Shown here piece after piece: positions 33,485-44,884 of a stretch of 64,000 bases of DNA (positions are counted from its first letter, which is position 1; each line of letters starts with the position of its first letter). The position numbers and the translations under genes are program-made. The DNA comes from Cryptomeria japonica (taxonomy: Eukaryota > Streptophyta > Pinopsida > Cupressales > Cupressaceae). The stretch is from the NCBI RefSeq assembly GCF_030272615.1, contig NC_081412.1:41160791-41224790 (forward strand), in the 5' to 3' direction. The notes below the pieces were generated by a model. That model did no database searches. It was not told the DNA's origin and saw only the letters and a program-made list of their open reading frames with translations.

Positions 33485-35542
33485 AACATTAAGAGGGGGT
33501 TGAATCATTGTTCATACAAAAATTCACTTTTTATTAACATTTTTTAAAAACTTTATTTGATTATTCAATGTAAAACAAGAAGAAATGAACAACAATATAT
33601 TCAAAATTACATAAGAACATGACATAGAGAAATGTACTGAGTGGAAACCCTCCTGGGGAATAAAACCAATCAGAAATGCCTCATTGGTTGATAACCTCAC
33701 TAGTTCCAAAATGCCTCACTAGAAAAGATGTGCATCACTGGCAAAGATGTGCATCACTGGAAAATAGTGTGCCTCACTGAAAATCACAACAACTTACCAC
33801 ATGAAGAGATTGAATTACATGCAGAGTTTCATCGTTGTTTCTTTATGTAGTATCTTCTAATCTCATACCAGCTAAGATTTAAAAGCAATAGTACAACACA
33901 TTATAGTTGTTCATCTACAATACACCAATGTGCATTTGTAGTATTACACACAGTAATATCATGTAGAGAACATTAGTGTTCACATACAAAATAACATGGT
34001 GTATAAGAAATAAATACACATTTTCTATTTCCAATAAGAAAATCTCCATTCAGAATAGTAATGAAGATATGCCTTGGAGTTTTATTTTTCAAACCAATAG
34101 TAAACTTCTTCTTTTCAATACAACCACACTGTACTGACATTCCTCATAATGATTATATAATGGCTTTTGTTCTTAAAGTGTGCAACTGTAAACATCACTA
34201 TCTTGTCTTAATAGATAACATAAAATAAATCAGTTTGGTTTAACCTGAAAGATCATTGGAAACAAAGACTAATAACAAACACAAACTCAGGTTAATAACA
34301 ATGCCACCTTCTCAAAATAGAAAAACCCATTGCATAATATGATACATGAAGGATATTATTGAAAACCAAAAAGAACACATAACACAACTAGGGTTTAGAC
34401 CATAAGAAGTCATTAAACTAGTGAAACAGTTAATACACAAAAAAAACCCTACCCTAGTCAAGAAACCAACCTACGGTTACACAATAAACCCAAACTAATG
34501 AAAGCAAGCAAGTAATCACAAACTCCGAACTGATTAAACAACAACCCAAACACTTCTTTTCAAAACAACAAAAGGTATAAAGACAACAAAAACACCTATT
34601 AATTGCCTTTGAAACTGCCTATCATTTCCATATCTTAAAGTCACAACTATCTTGTTTGCCTAGCAAGACTGTCATGCCCCAAACTGTAACCTCCTTGTTG
34701 AAAATGAACAGCAACTAAAATCCATGTAACTTCTATAACCACATTGTGCATCTTGTCGAAACCCTTACACCATTATGCCCTAGCTAGAGATCCCAATTTT
34801 GGCAAATGAAAAATGATGACATAAAATGAGCTTCAAAAAAGATAGGCTTCAATATTTTATTCAAAGCCACTAATATCATTAGAAAATGAATTCGATGGAA
34901 TCAATTTTCACTTAATGATTGCCTTGTCAGTGGGGTCATTTTTCCCATATGACATGTGTGTGCCTAGTCGCTTTGAAGTGACTTAAACAATATATTATCA
35001 CCATGTTGTATTAAAAATCCCCTTGGTTTTTTTTTCAATTAGGGCTTGTGACCATACAAAGAATGATGATAACTAGTATCCCCTTAACAAAATAAAATAC
35101 ATTGGGACCTAGTCACTTATAGTGACTTACATTTGTAATGTTATATGTCCTTAGACATATTGGCAATCCAAGTTTCCTTTACTTTTTTTTGAAAACCACA
35201 TTGAAGGACCATTATGAGCCAGATATATTCAACTTTTATCCTTGAGAGAGTTTCTTTTCAAGGATCAAAATGATAGTGCCAAGGTGTATGTAATAATAAT
35301 GTCAGTATATCCAAGTATCAATGCTCTCATGTGAATCAATCTAAATATGCCACAATACACCTATGTCTCATTACTAAGAATGTCAATCCAACATGAGTGT
35401 TAATGAACATGAATGCACATATATATTTTTGTCATCAAGTAGCTACTGAACTAATCAAATTGATCAATGCCACTTAGGAGCATACCTGACAAGTTAGTGT
35501 TTGGGAATCTATACCTTTTTGACATCAATGACAAATACTTTG
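33485..35542 (-). repeat. Element Y 5' LTR, continued
   Basis: Resumes exactly after the X1 duplication and matches 1391-3455 along its length (for example GTGACTTAAACAATATATTATC in part, near 34977 and 2930). It stops at CTTTG (35538-35542), where the Tat-type element begins; the left LTR continues TGCAAGAGGTCAACA at this point. The final 15 or so bases should lie beyond the window. No gene inside. Confidence 0.83.
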
Positions 35543-36681
35543 TGTCGTGCATGTGAAGTAGGATACTTGCAACTGCAACACAAACACTCAATAGATCATT
35601 ACAAGCATGGTTAAAAAATTAAAAGAAGATGAATGATAAAGCATGACAAAATGACCTATTGCCTCCTAAGAGACTCGAGTATGAATTTTCTCTGAGAGCT
35701 AGATGAGCAATCCCAGTGAATTGACTACACCTAGATGGGGGATTTAAAAGGATGTGATATGCAAGCAAAATGAGTATATGATTATGCTAGATTGATCCAA
35801 GAAGCTAATTAAGCTAATGAGATGCATGATTAAACTAAGTGATAGATTGATTATGCTAGAAAAAGAGAGCGAGTATACCATATGATGAACAATTATGCTA
35901 GAAAATGACCAAATTAAGCTAGATCTAAGATGCAATTGCCTATAATAACCATACTTAAATGATAATGAGATGAGATGTGCCTATAATAACAATGTTTAAA
36001 ATGATATGAGATGGGATACTTTGTGCTCCAAAATGGGGGATATTTATAGGATTTCCAAGGCCAAGGGTGAGGTGGCAGGAATCAACAGTCAAGATTGAGT
36101 CTGAAGATATCAAGGGTCATATTGGAGGAGGTTGGAGAAGAGGTTGGAGGGAGGGACACTTGTCATCCCTATGGTGAGAAGTGTCAAGGAGCCTTTCTCA
36201 TAAGAGGGAAAGTGTCCAAGGGAAGAGACATGTGGCCTAAGTGTCATGTGTCTCAAGGGGAGAATATCCAACCCATAGGAGGTTAGGCTAAGGAGGTTAG
36301 GATGTGCAAGATAGGATAGGATTAGTTAAACCTAGGGTTAGGTGGTTAGAAGTTAGGAGGCATGTGGGTAATTTGAATTTAAAAATTCAAATAATAACAA
36401 AAGGCTAATTAACTTTCAACAACTCATAAATTGATTTGTTTTAATTAATTAGGGGATTAGAAGAAATGAATTTAATGGGGGGGGATTAATTAATTCAGAT
36501 TAATTAATCAAAGGGGATTATTAAAATGAACTTATTGAATAAATCCTTAGATTTATTAATAAGTAGGTGAATGAGGGAATTTAATCAAATTTCTAGTGAA
36601 TTAAAATAAATTGGGAAGGGGGATTAATTAAATAATTGCTTATTTAATTAATTATCTTCAAGCCATTTTTAGGTGTATACA
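35543..36681 (-). repeat. Tat-type 3' LTR
   Basis: 1139 bases. On the minus strand it starts TGTATACACCTAAAAATGG next to the polypurine tract and ends CATGCACGACA where Y LTR homology resumes. No second copy is visible, so the 5' LTR must lie beyond 64000. The open frame 36095-36286 has no support. Confidence 0.72.
36041..36048 (-). promoter_or_regulatory. Candidate TATA box in Tat-type LTR
   Basis: TATAAATA on the minus strand, about 640 bases into the LTR, as expected for the promoter at the end of U3. Confidence 0.5.
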
Positions 36682-36696
36682 TTTTGCCCCTCTTTG
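36682..36696 (-). other. Tat-type polypurine tract
   Basis: On the minus strand CAAAGAGGGGCAAAA directly followed by TGTATACACC, the LTR start. Confidence 0.8.
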
Positions 36697-38376
36697 AAGC
36701 AAGGTGTGATGACACGTTTATTCAAAGAATAATCTCATTTTGATGATGTTGATGTGATGCTGGTTCAATAGGATGCCCCAAACATTGATTGATAAATTAT
36801 CATACAATGATTCCCCTTCGGGAGCTGAATTGAGATAATTGACCTTTGGAGTGTTTGAATCGTGGCGAAATTGATTTCCTGATTAGAACTAATTTGATTT
36901 CTGCAACAGTGATTGATGAAAGTGTGAGTTATTCGATCACTATGATGTGGTTCTGGATGTGATGATTGATAGAGTGTGATTGAATTGATAAGATTGATTA
37001 GATTGATAAGATCAAGATCTAGTCTAGTTTCAGGAATGACATCTATTGTATAAGACAAAGATGATCAAAGCGTCTAGTTTCAGGAATGATATATCCTGTA
37101 TAAGACATGATCAAAACAATTGGTTCCACGAAAAGTACATCCTGCATAAGACATGATAGAATAGATCAAATGCGATGTATTTATAGAATTGATAAGGTTG
37201 ATTGGATAAAGAACTAACAGTTTGTTGATATCCTGTTGCAGGAAGATTCAGATATGTTGATGTGAGTATAGTCTACAACATCTGGTGAGAGATGAGTCAT
37301 CATTTTGATTGTGTATACACTTATGATGATACATTGATGATTCCTACAATAGATTTGGCCTTGGATAAGATGAGATTTTGGGATCCTATACAAGAATGAA
37401 ATGCAAGATAAATGCAAATGAAATGCAATGTTGCGATCAGACCATTCACTGGGTTATTGCTTTGTGTCATCATTGAGCTTTTTAATATGTGGGAAGTGAG
37501 TGCAAACATCGATGGTATAATTGAACCATGATGACCTGAGCACTACTTTCTTGGATTTTAATATTGCAAGTTAGAACAAGCATCAAGGTATAATTAAAAC
37601 AAGATGACATGAGTGTTGCTTGTGTAAAATAGGCAGTATTAACCATTTCTATACGCAAATCAGAAATGTCTTTGATGATACTACGATGATCATGTCCTGA
37701 GACAAATTTGCACATATTAATGATTAATTTATAGAAAACAAAGAAGAAAAAAATCATGTTCCTTCCTTGTTCCTGTAGTCAGAGGCATCCTAGAGGCACT
37801 CAAAAATCAAGATAGAAGAGTCGAACCAAAGTGTTAAAGTTATTAGTCAAAAGATATCATCCATTGAAAAGTGTGTGTGCACTTAGACTGACATGTGATA
37901 GGTTGATGGTTGATAATTGATCTTGTGTTCAACATTGGATGTGTCTCAATTTCGCTTGACAAGATTTGTCTAACAATTGTTATACCTATTTGCTTGAGCT
38001 GAAAATGATCAAAAAATTTGCCCCCATCTAGGTCCAGGATTTTGCCCCGAGCCTAGAGACAAACTTATGATGATATACCCAATGATCCAAACCATGGTGA
38101 TAGATTAGTTGTGATGGTTTCATATGTATAAAGGCTTATTTGTGAATATGGACAACAGTGGTGGAAATGAATGCAAGCGTAAGGATGCAAGAACTAATAG
38201 ATGGAAGAGCTAGCTGATAGATCGTGCCTGTTTGCCAGGTTTTCATCATCTGTTTTTATTGCATTGTTTCTCATATTTGATTTTTTTTCTATTTTTCACT
38301 ATTTTTGTTGTTTTTGTTTTTTTTTTGTTTTTTTTTTATTTTCTGATTTCCATTATTTTTGAATTTTTCTCTTTTT
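36697..38376 (-). other. Tat-type 3' untranslated region, 1.7 kb, with tandem repeats
   Basis: No convincing gene. Near 37023-37160 a unit of about 48-50 bases recurs three times (TCTAGTTTCAGGAATGA, then TGTATAAGACA). Two more purine-tract-like runs lie near 38019-38045 (GGGGGCAAATT and CGGGGCAAAAT on the minus strand). A T-rich low-complexity stretch occupies 38277-38345. Long, repeat-bearing 3' regions are known in Ogre and Tat elements. Confidence 0.65.
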
Positions 38377-38740
38377 TCAAACATAAAATTTCTTCAGATG
38401 TATGCTATTGATGGGTTCTTTGAGTTGATCCCCATCCTGTGTTGATAGCTGATATGCTCTTGATCCAAATACTATTGTGATGACAAACGAACCCAACCAG
38501 TTTGGTTCAAACTTCCCTTTATTTTCTCGATCTATCAGGTTGCGTGGATTTTCCTTTAGTACTAATTCTCCAGCTTGAAAGGTTCATGGTTTGACCTTGT
38601 GATTATAATTGCAATAGATTCTTTGTTGATACACCTTCAAATGATCAAATACATTTTGTCTTTATTCATGGATCAATTCTAACTCTTGTAGTCTAGATAC
38701 TCATTTTTCTTCATCTGGGATAAAGCCTTTTAATGATACT
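38377..38740 (-). pseudogene. Tat-type integrase C-terminal domain, 3' piece of split gene
   Basis: Minus-strand frame ending at the TGA at 38377-38379. It reads SRLQELELIHE, YQQRIYCNYNHKVKP, FQAGELVLKENPRNLIDREN, KFEPNWLGSFVIT and GSRAYQLSTQ, and ends INSIHLKKFYV, the standard end of Tat pol. Three stops interrupt it. Its upstream continuation is at 55959 on the far side of the LARD-like insertion: EIPSLGV there joins SLKGF here across the ATACT duplication. Confidence 0.85.
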
Positions 38741-41700
38741 TGTTAGGACTCATAAAAATTATGCTAAATTTGGTGACCCAATGAAGCCTTTCTCTAAGGA
38801 TTTCTCTTTGCAGCTTTTTTCTATGGTAAAGCAAGCACATTATTGTAATTCGCTTTGAACTTGAACCCTTGAACCTTTTTGGTTCAAGGTTCAAGGTTCA
38901 ATCACTTCTCCTTCTTGTGTCGTGGCTTTGTAATGATTTTTAATAAGAAAATGTGAATCCGTTAAGTCAGTTTTGAACCATTTGCAAATCGGTTCAAGGT
39001 TCATGGTTCAAAATGTCCCTTTCTTTTAATCCATGGTCTTTTCTTGTCACCTTTTTCCACTTAAGAAGAAGGGTCTATGTGTCGTCAAGAGGGGCCCCCT
39101 TTTTTATGTCTAGGCCTAGGCAGGTTCTGTTAAATTTTAATTTCTGCCTATCTTATGTTTTTCCTATGTATCTGTCGAGCTTCCTATTGATCTCACGGTT
39201 GTCACTATACCACAACCAAGAAGTGCTCGATCGTTACTCACCGTAACATGGTGACTAAGTGGTGGAACCCACTGGAAAAGGCTAAGGAGAACCGTTTATC
39301 CCACATTGGCCGTAGGGAGGAGCATTTCAATATTTATATGCAAGGCCACATATATCTTAAGTGTCAAAGCTTACAGTCTTTTGGCAAGTGGTCGATCAAG
39401 CAAGTAGTGCTGCCCCCCCCCCCCCCCCCCCGCATGTGCGTACATCTCAGAATGGCTTAATTTTGCAACAAAAGGGAGGATTAAACAACGTGCATGTTTC
39501 AAAAGATCAGACGGCAGTCGCTATACCGCAAGATGAAAGTGCTCGACTATTAACAACCGTGACTTGGTGAATGATGAGCTCGCAAGCTAGGGGGCACTGA
39601 GGTAATCACTAAGCAAATAATAAGGTACCAAGTGGTGACACGTAGCTAGTGATGTGGTAGTCTAGTGGATGGTGAAGTGGAGGTGCCACTTGGCAGAGTA
39701 GAGGATGTAGTCACCCAAAGGGGCTAAGGGTCAAGAAGATCAACAAAGATCAATGGTGATCAAGATGGATCCAAGGGTTGTCGCTATGTCGTGACATGAA
39801 GATGCTCATTAGATAAAGGTCACGACTTGGTGACAAACCACTAGTGGTGAACCATGGTCGACAGTTGATGCAAACAGTTAAGGCAGGTTGTTCATTCTGG
39901 CGATTAATGGAGGACATGCTAAGGTGTCAGAGTGGAGAGCCTGGAATGAATACTCTCACAACAAGTGGCACCCAGTTGTAAACTCTGGAGCCAATCAAAG
40001 GGTGCCATGTGACAGATTAGATGGAAGGTGAGGGTGTCGATGAAACTGAGGTTTTGATGAGACACAAAAATGGATAGCCCAAGAGGAAGTTTGGTTGAAA
40101 GGGTGAAATGTTGAGAAAACAAAAGGAAGTGGTGGGTCCGGTGGAGATGACTTGGCGGTCCAGGTGGTCAGATGATGAACTAGAGGTTGACAAGTGGCTG
40201 GCCTGACTGGATGGGTGGAGTCTAGGTAGATCAGAGGGCAAATCCAAGGATGCCATGCAGTGACCCCGTGGCATAAGTGAGAGCTATTCAGAGAAGGTAA
40301 AGTTCAAGTAGGTTTGGAAAGATCAACGGTCGGGCGAGATGATCTAATAGTTGTGGCCATGTTGCGATGCGAAAGTGATCACCAAATATCACATGCAACA
40401 TAGCGAATAACCAGGTGGTAGGTGTGGTGGCTATCTAGGTAGATCCAGTGAAAAGTCAAGTTGTGACATGTGTCAAGCCAGTCAAAAGAGAAAGTGATAG
40501 AGGGAGCCGCTTAGCTGAGGTAAAAGTCAGACAAGTTAGGGCACATCGATGGTGATTGAAGGAAGATCAACGGTTGTCACCAAGTCATAACATTAAGTTG
40601 CTCGGTGGCTAAAGGCCATGACTTGGCGACCAAGTAGTGGGGCCCGGTAGAAAAGAAGAGCCAAGGAAGAAACAAAGAGTTTCTTTCCGACTATGAACCC
40701 AGGAGGTGCTAAGGTGGTCGGATATGGGCCCTGGAATGAACCAAATGATGCCACATGGAAGAGATGCATGGAAAATGTTTGCACGACAAGATTCAAAGAT
40801 TTAAATATGAATTGAGATTGTGCTAACAGGTAGAGAATTAAACGACCGACTTGCAGAGGGATTGGTGGCTCGGGATTTTTTTTTTGCCTGATATATAGTT
40901 GTTATATATCATTGAAAAGCTCTGGATCCAAGGAATTTGATTATGTAGTCAAGTGTAGCCCACAACAAATATATTTGGGGTAGTTACCTTGGGATCTCTG
41001 ATTGGATTTTCAGTCAGAGAGCTTGGATGTTCTGTAGGCCAAGTTGTGTGAAACACTTAATGCTGAAAGATAGGGTGGTTGCCATTGTCAGAGAATGAAA
41101 TTTGATTTTGTCCTCCTTGGCTTCTTATTCGAGGGTCTTCTCATTTTGTAGAGGTTCCAGATTTTTGTGAGCAAGGCTCCTAAATCTCGATTTCCAATTC
41201 TGAGCCTTTTTGCCAAATTTGTAATACAATGTCCGTTTTCAAGAAATAGAGTATCTTCTTGCTGTAAATGTTTTATGTTGCAAGTTACATATATGTAAGG
41301 CATATATACAGTTTATTGGATTGTCTCTAGGCCATCTATTATTTTTAATGAATCCATTCTTCAAGGGAGTTTGGGTTTGTCCTGTCAAAGTGGGAGTGTG
41401 ATGGGTGTTCCTAGGTACTCTTCAAGGAAGGGTTTAAATTCTATGAGCAATCATTTTGAATTCAGGATAATGTCTAGATATGTATGATCCTTTGTTTGAA
41501 TTTTAGAATGTATTAATGCTAAGTATTAATACAGGGATATATTTATGAATAAATTGGATTTGCAATAGTGTTTTCTATTTGCAGTTTGATGTATGACTCC
41601 ATGCCCTTGGATAAGTCACTGGTCTTGCAGATTCTGGGGATTCTCAGAGATTTTAAATATCAAGTATCCATTTGCTTTGATGGTTGTAGATTTAGTTTTT

Positions 41701-42002
41701 TCCACCTATCTCATGCTTCAATCTTGTTGAGATATCAATGTAGATCTAGCCCATTTGCAGTAACCTCCTTGTTGTTGAGCCCTGTGAGATTAATCTTCTT
41801 TTATTGATGCCATATGTCTGTAACTGGTTGTATTTTATGCATCAAAGGGTGTCCCCCCTAGGTCTTGCAAAACTTGAAGTGTAGGAGGATCATTAGGATC
41901 CTATGTTATTTTATCCAAGCCTTGAAGCATTTCATTGATTGAGATTAGCTATTTCATAGATAGTTTGCAGGTGAACTTGGGTGTCTCTTTTTGAGACCAA
42001 CA
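38741..42002 (+). repeat. LARD-like 5' LTR with hairpin subrepeats
   Basis: 3262 bases. A near-perfect 21-base hairpin of TTGAACC units lies at 38855-38901. A C-run lies at 39416-39431. About five copies of a 75-base unit with inverted arms (GTCGCTATGTCGTGAC and GTCACGACTTGGTGAC at 39780-39834 as example) lie near 39197, 39508, 39780, 40352 and 40573. Several 60 to 90-codon open frames cross these repeats and are not supported. A TATA-like TATATAG is at 40892-40898. Confidence 0.88.
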
Positions 42003-42006
42003 AAAA

Positions 42007-42024
42007 TGGTGACTCTGTTGGGGA
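42007..42024 (+). other. LARD-like primer-binding site (tRNA-Arg type)
   Basis: TGGTGACTCTGTTGGGGA, four bases after the LTR. It matches the complement of the plant tRNA-Arg(ACG) 3' end at 15 of 18 positions, with three C-to-T changes. tRNA-Arg sites are characteristic of Ogre/Tat elements. Confidence 0.72.
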
Positions 42025-42579
42025 GTAAGAGTTTCTTGTAATTGCATTTTCAGTAAGGTTGAGTGAAGTTGTATTCAACTTTTTTATTGCAAACAAACCC
42101 ATGAGTCTGGCCAAATTCATTTAGGGGAAGAGTCTTAGAAGTTCACAAGTCTGAAAGTTGTTTTCAAATTTGAAAGTATATATCCTGGAAGGTTTTATTG
42201 CTGAGAAATTAAAAGTATATTGTGACTCTGATGTGTTAGAACCAAAATGTGAAGGTATTTCAGAGTAAAGATCAGTGGTTAAAATTTTTTCTTCTTCAGG
42301 GAGGTGGCGACTCTGTATGAATGAACCTGAAGTTTGGAGGTTTTCTTCAAACTTTCAGCCAGAAGTGAAGTGAGCAGCAACAACTATACCCAGGTATTTC
42401 CCATTCATGAGATAGCTTTTGTTCCTTAGAAGTGAAGAAAGTCACTAGGAAAAGGAGTATTGGTTCTAAGGTTACATAATTCTTGTTCTTAAAAGTTTCA
42501 TTCAGAAATATGGTGAGAATTATGTCTGGTTACGAAGTTAATGACTGCATATGTTTTCAAAAGAGAGTAGAACAGTCAG
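42025..42579 (+). other. LARD-like leader with a second primer-like motif
   Basis: Untranslated stretch with no gene. At 42305-42315 TGGCGACTCTG repeats the first part of the tRNA-Arg complement in better form than the primer site itself. Confidence 0.55.
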
Positions 42580-43372
42580 ATGTATTGTCATGGTCAAGGT
42601 TCAATAGATGTTTCGAGTTTGATAGATCTAGACGTGGTTCCTAGATCTGAAGTTTCTTTGTCAAATTTGAAAGACATTGATAGGGAGATTGAAGTTTGTC
42701 TTCAAAAGATCCAAGAAAGATGCATCTTATTTTTTAAAAGGAAGGTAGGGAAGAGAAAGGTTGAATCATTGTATGTTTTCTATGAAAGATTTATTGTTGC
42801 ATTAAATGAGCTTCCAGTTGATGTTAGACCCCTTGAGTTAGTTTGGATTGAATTATTTTTAGAGCTTGATGAGCCTGACTCAGTTAGTTGGTCTTCAACT
42901 TTGAGGGAGGAAAGCATTGCCAATATTAAAGAATGGATTGATGAGATTGAAATGAATAAATATGAAAATACACATAGTTTTGAGTATAGTGATGGAGATG
43001 AATCTGTGAGTGGATGTACCTCCTATGATGCTGAAGGCGACTCTTATTCCTAGCATGATAGTGCATATGTGTATTCAGAGCAAGAAGAAAATTGTGAAAG
43101 TATAATTTATTGTTCAAATAGTCATGAGCCTATTGAGGTTTAAGATTTGAATAATATAGATCACCTTGCTATTAAGTTCACTACACAAAATGTTTGCAAC
43201 CAAGGTTATGAAACCATGTTGCAACATATAGTAATATTTTATGATCAGCGTGTTAAAGGTCATGATGCAGATGCAAGTTACTGTAATGACAAAAGAAATG
43301 AGCATGAAGCCATGAGCACTGCAGATTTAATGCATGCATCAGATTGGGACAATGTTCACAGTACAAAAGATG
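42580..43372 (+). pseudogene. LARD-like ORF, first part, unknown protein
   Basis: Open from about 42580 with stops only at 43051-43053 and 43141-43143, then cut by copia A. It contains charged helical segments (IDREIEVCLQKIQERC, VFYERFIVALNELPVDVRP) and a C-terminal acidic and aromatic region. No motif of gag, protease or other known domains was recognised. The frame is restored beyond the insertion at 51651, which shows the insert hit a continuous reading frame. It may correspond to the extra ORF1 of Ogre elements, which lies upstream of gag and has no known function; that is a guess from position and primer type. Confidence 0.6.
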
Positions 43373-44818
43373 TGTTATCATTTTGGCACTATGTTGTCAT
43401 TGATGTCAACCAGCATGATGGCGATCCACATAAGGGTGAGCATAAAGAATGAAGGTCAACCAGTCTAAAGGATGGTTGCTTGTTTATGATGAAGAGGCAG
43501 AATGCTAAAAGTTGTCTCACACTACCAAAGGTGAAGATGTGTTACTGGTATAGGATGCTCTACTGGGTAACAGAAGAAGAACACTCTACTGGCAAGGAGA
43601 TATACCAGTATGTGTTTTTCGAGCTGACTGTGAGTTGGTGGGCCATGTCTTGATCTGTATGATACCATGTGGAGCAAAGGTGGCAAGTGTGTTGTGGTTG
43701 GTGAAGCCTCATCGACAGGGTTGATGAAATAGATAATCACCATTAATGAAGGAGCCACAAATCACGGGATTGCACATGACTAATTGCAGCTCGAGGAAGA
43801 AGGAATGGTAGAGGAAGATCAGGGTGCAGTTGGCACCTGAATCAAGGTAAAGGAAATCCGATTCAGGATGTTCTCATAAAGGAAACTTTTGGAACACTTT
43901 GTGTGTCGTCTAACTTCATGATAGAAAATCCAAGTCGTGATTGCTACTCTGAGAAAAACATGTATTGGATAATGAAAATTGTGTTTAGGTGCAGTCTTGA
44001 AGGACAGGTGATTGATCCAAGATAGGTGGGATTGGATCTCATGAAGAATGTGTCAGAAAGAGAAAACCCTAACCACCTAGGTTTCTGAATTGCATCCTGG
44101 CAGGAAAATAGAGTATAAGAAATGAGAGCTCTGGATAGATGCAGGGGTTGATTTTGTGAAGATTGAGCAGAGAAGAGAAGGGAGAGTGAGCAAGGAGAAA
44201 ACTTTAGAAGGTGTTCTAAGCAAGTTGTAGTGTGAGTGAGCAACCAAACTGGTGAGAGGATTCTACTGATAGTATCATAGTCCGGCAGTTGAACCTAACT
44301 GGTAAGGTGTGGTAGAGCAGGCAGCATCCTAGTGTGACATAGTGTGTTGAGAGACTGTGTGTGAAAGGGAGAGAAAGATAACAGAGAGTTATTTGATTCT
44401 AGTGTTGCAGAATTTATTTGCAACAACAAGCCTCAATTATATTCAAATAGTATTTCAATATACATCGCCAAGTTGAAGCTTGGTATAGGGGTTGGTGCTC
44501 CTTGGGTTGGTGCCCTAAAAGTGTAGGGGTTGGTGCCCAAAATCTTTGTAAGTCTGTGTTTTACCTATGAGGCTGGATTGGAGCAGTAATCTCTAGCAGC
44601 TCTTATCACCGAGATTTTTCCCATATTGGGTTTTCCTCATAAATCTAGTGTTGTGAATTTCTTGTGTGTGAATGATCTCTTTGGTTTTCTCTCTTGCATT
44701 ACCAGTATGACTGTTTAGTGGTTAAGTAAATAGTTGATTGTCTGAAGTTATATCCGTAAGAGGAAAGATTTAGGAACCGCTTATTCACCCCCCTCTTAGT
44801 GGTATTTTGTGTTCAAAA
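43373..44818 (+). repeat. Copia A 5' LTR
   Basis: 1446 bases, TGTTATCATTTTGGCAC to GTGTTCAAAA (decayed from TTCAACA in the other copy). C-rich block at 44783-44800. Confidence 0.92.
44114..44120 (+). promoter_or_regulatory. Candidate TATA box in copia A LTR
   Basis: TATAAGA, about 740 bases into the LTR and conserved at 50950-50956 in the other copy. Confidence 0.45.
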
Positions 44819-44820
44819 AT

Positions 44821-44833
44821 TGGTATCAGAGCC
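44821..44833 (+). other. Copia A primer-binding site
   Basis: TGGTATCAGAGCC, complementary to initiator Met tRNA, immediately after the 5' LTR. Confidence 0.92.
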
Positions 44834-44884
44834 TAGTTCCTAGTTATCTTTAAACCTTTGGGTAGATTCTGGACTTTGAGCACA

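Noticed and set aside
38277..38345. T-rich tract as a possible LINE or SINE poly(A) tail in reverse
   Set aside because: It lies in the Tat-type 3' region, directly after the pol stop, with mixed bases and no SINE-like body or duplications.
39411..39431. Long C-run as a regulatory element
   Set aside because: The length differs greatly between the LTR copies (39416-39431 against about 53400-53410), as expected for slippage or sequencing error.
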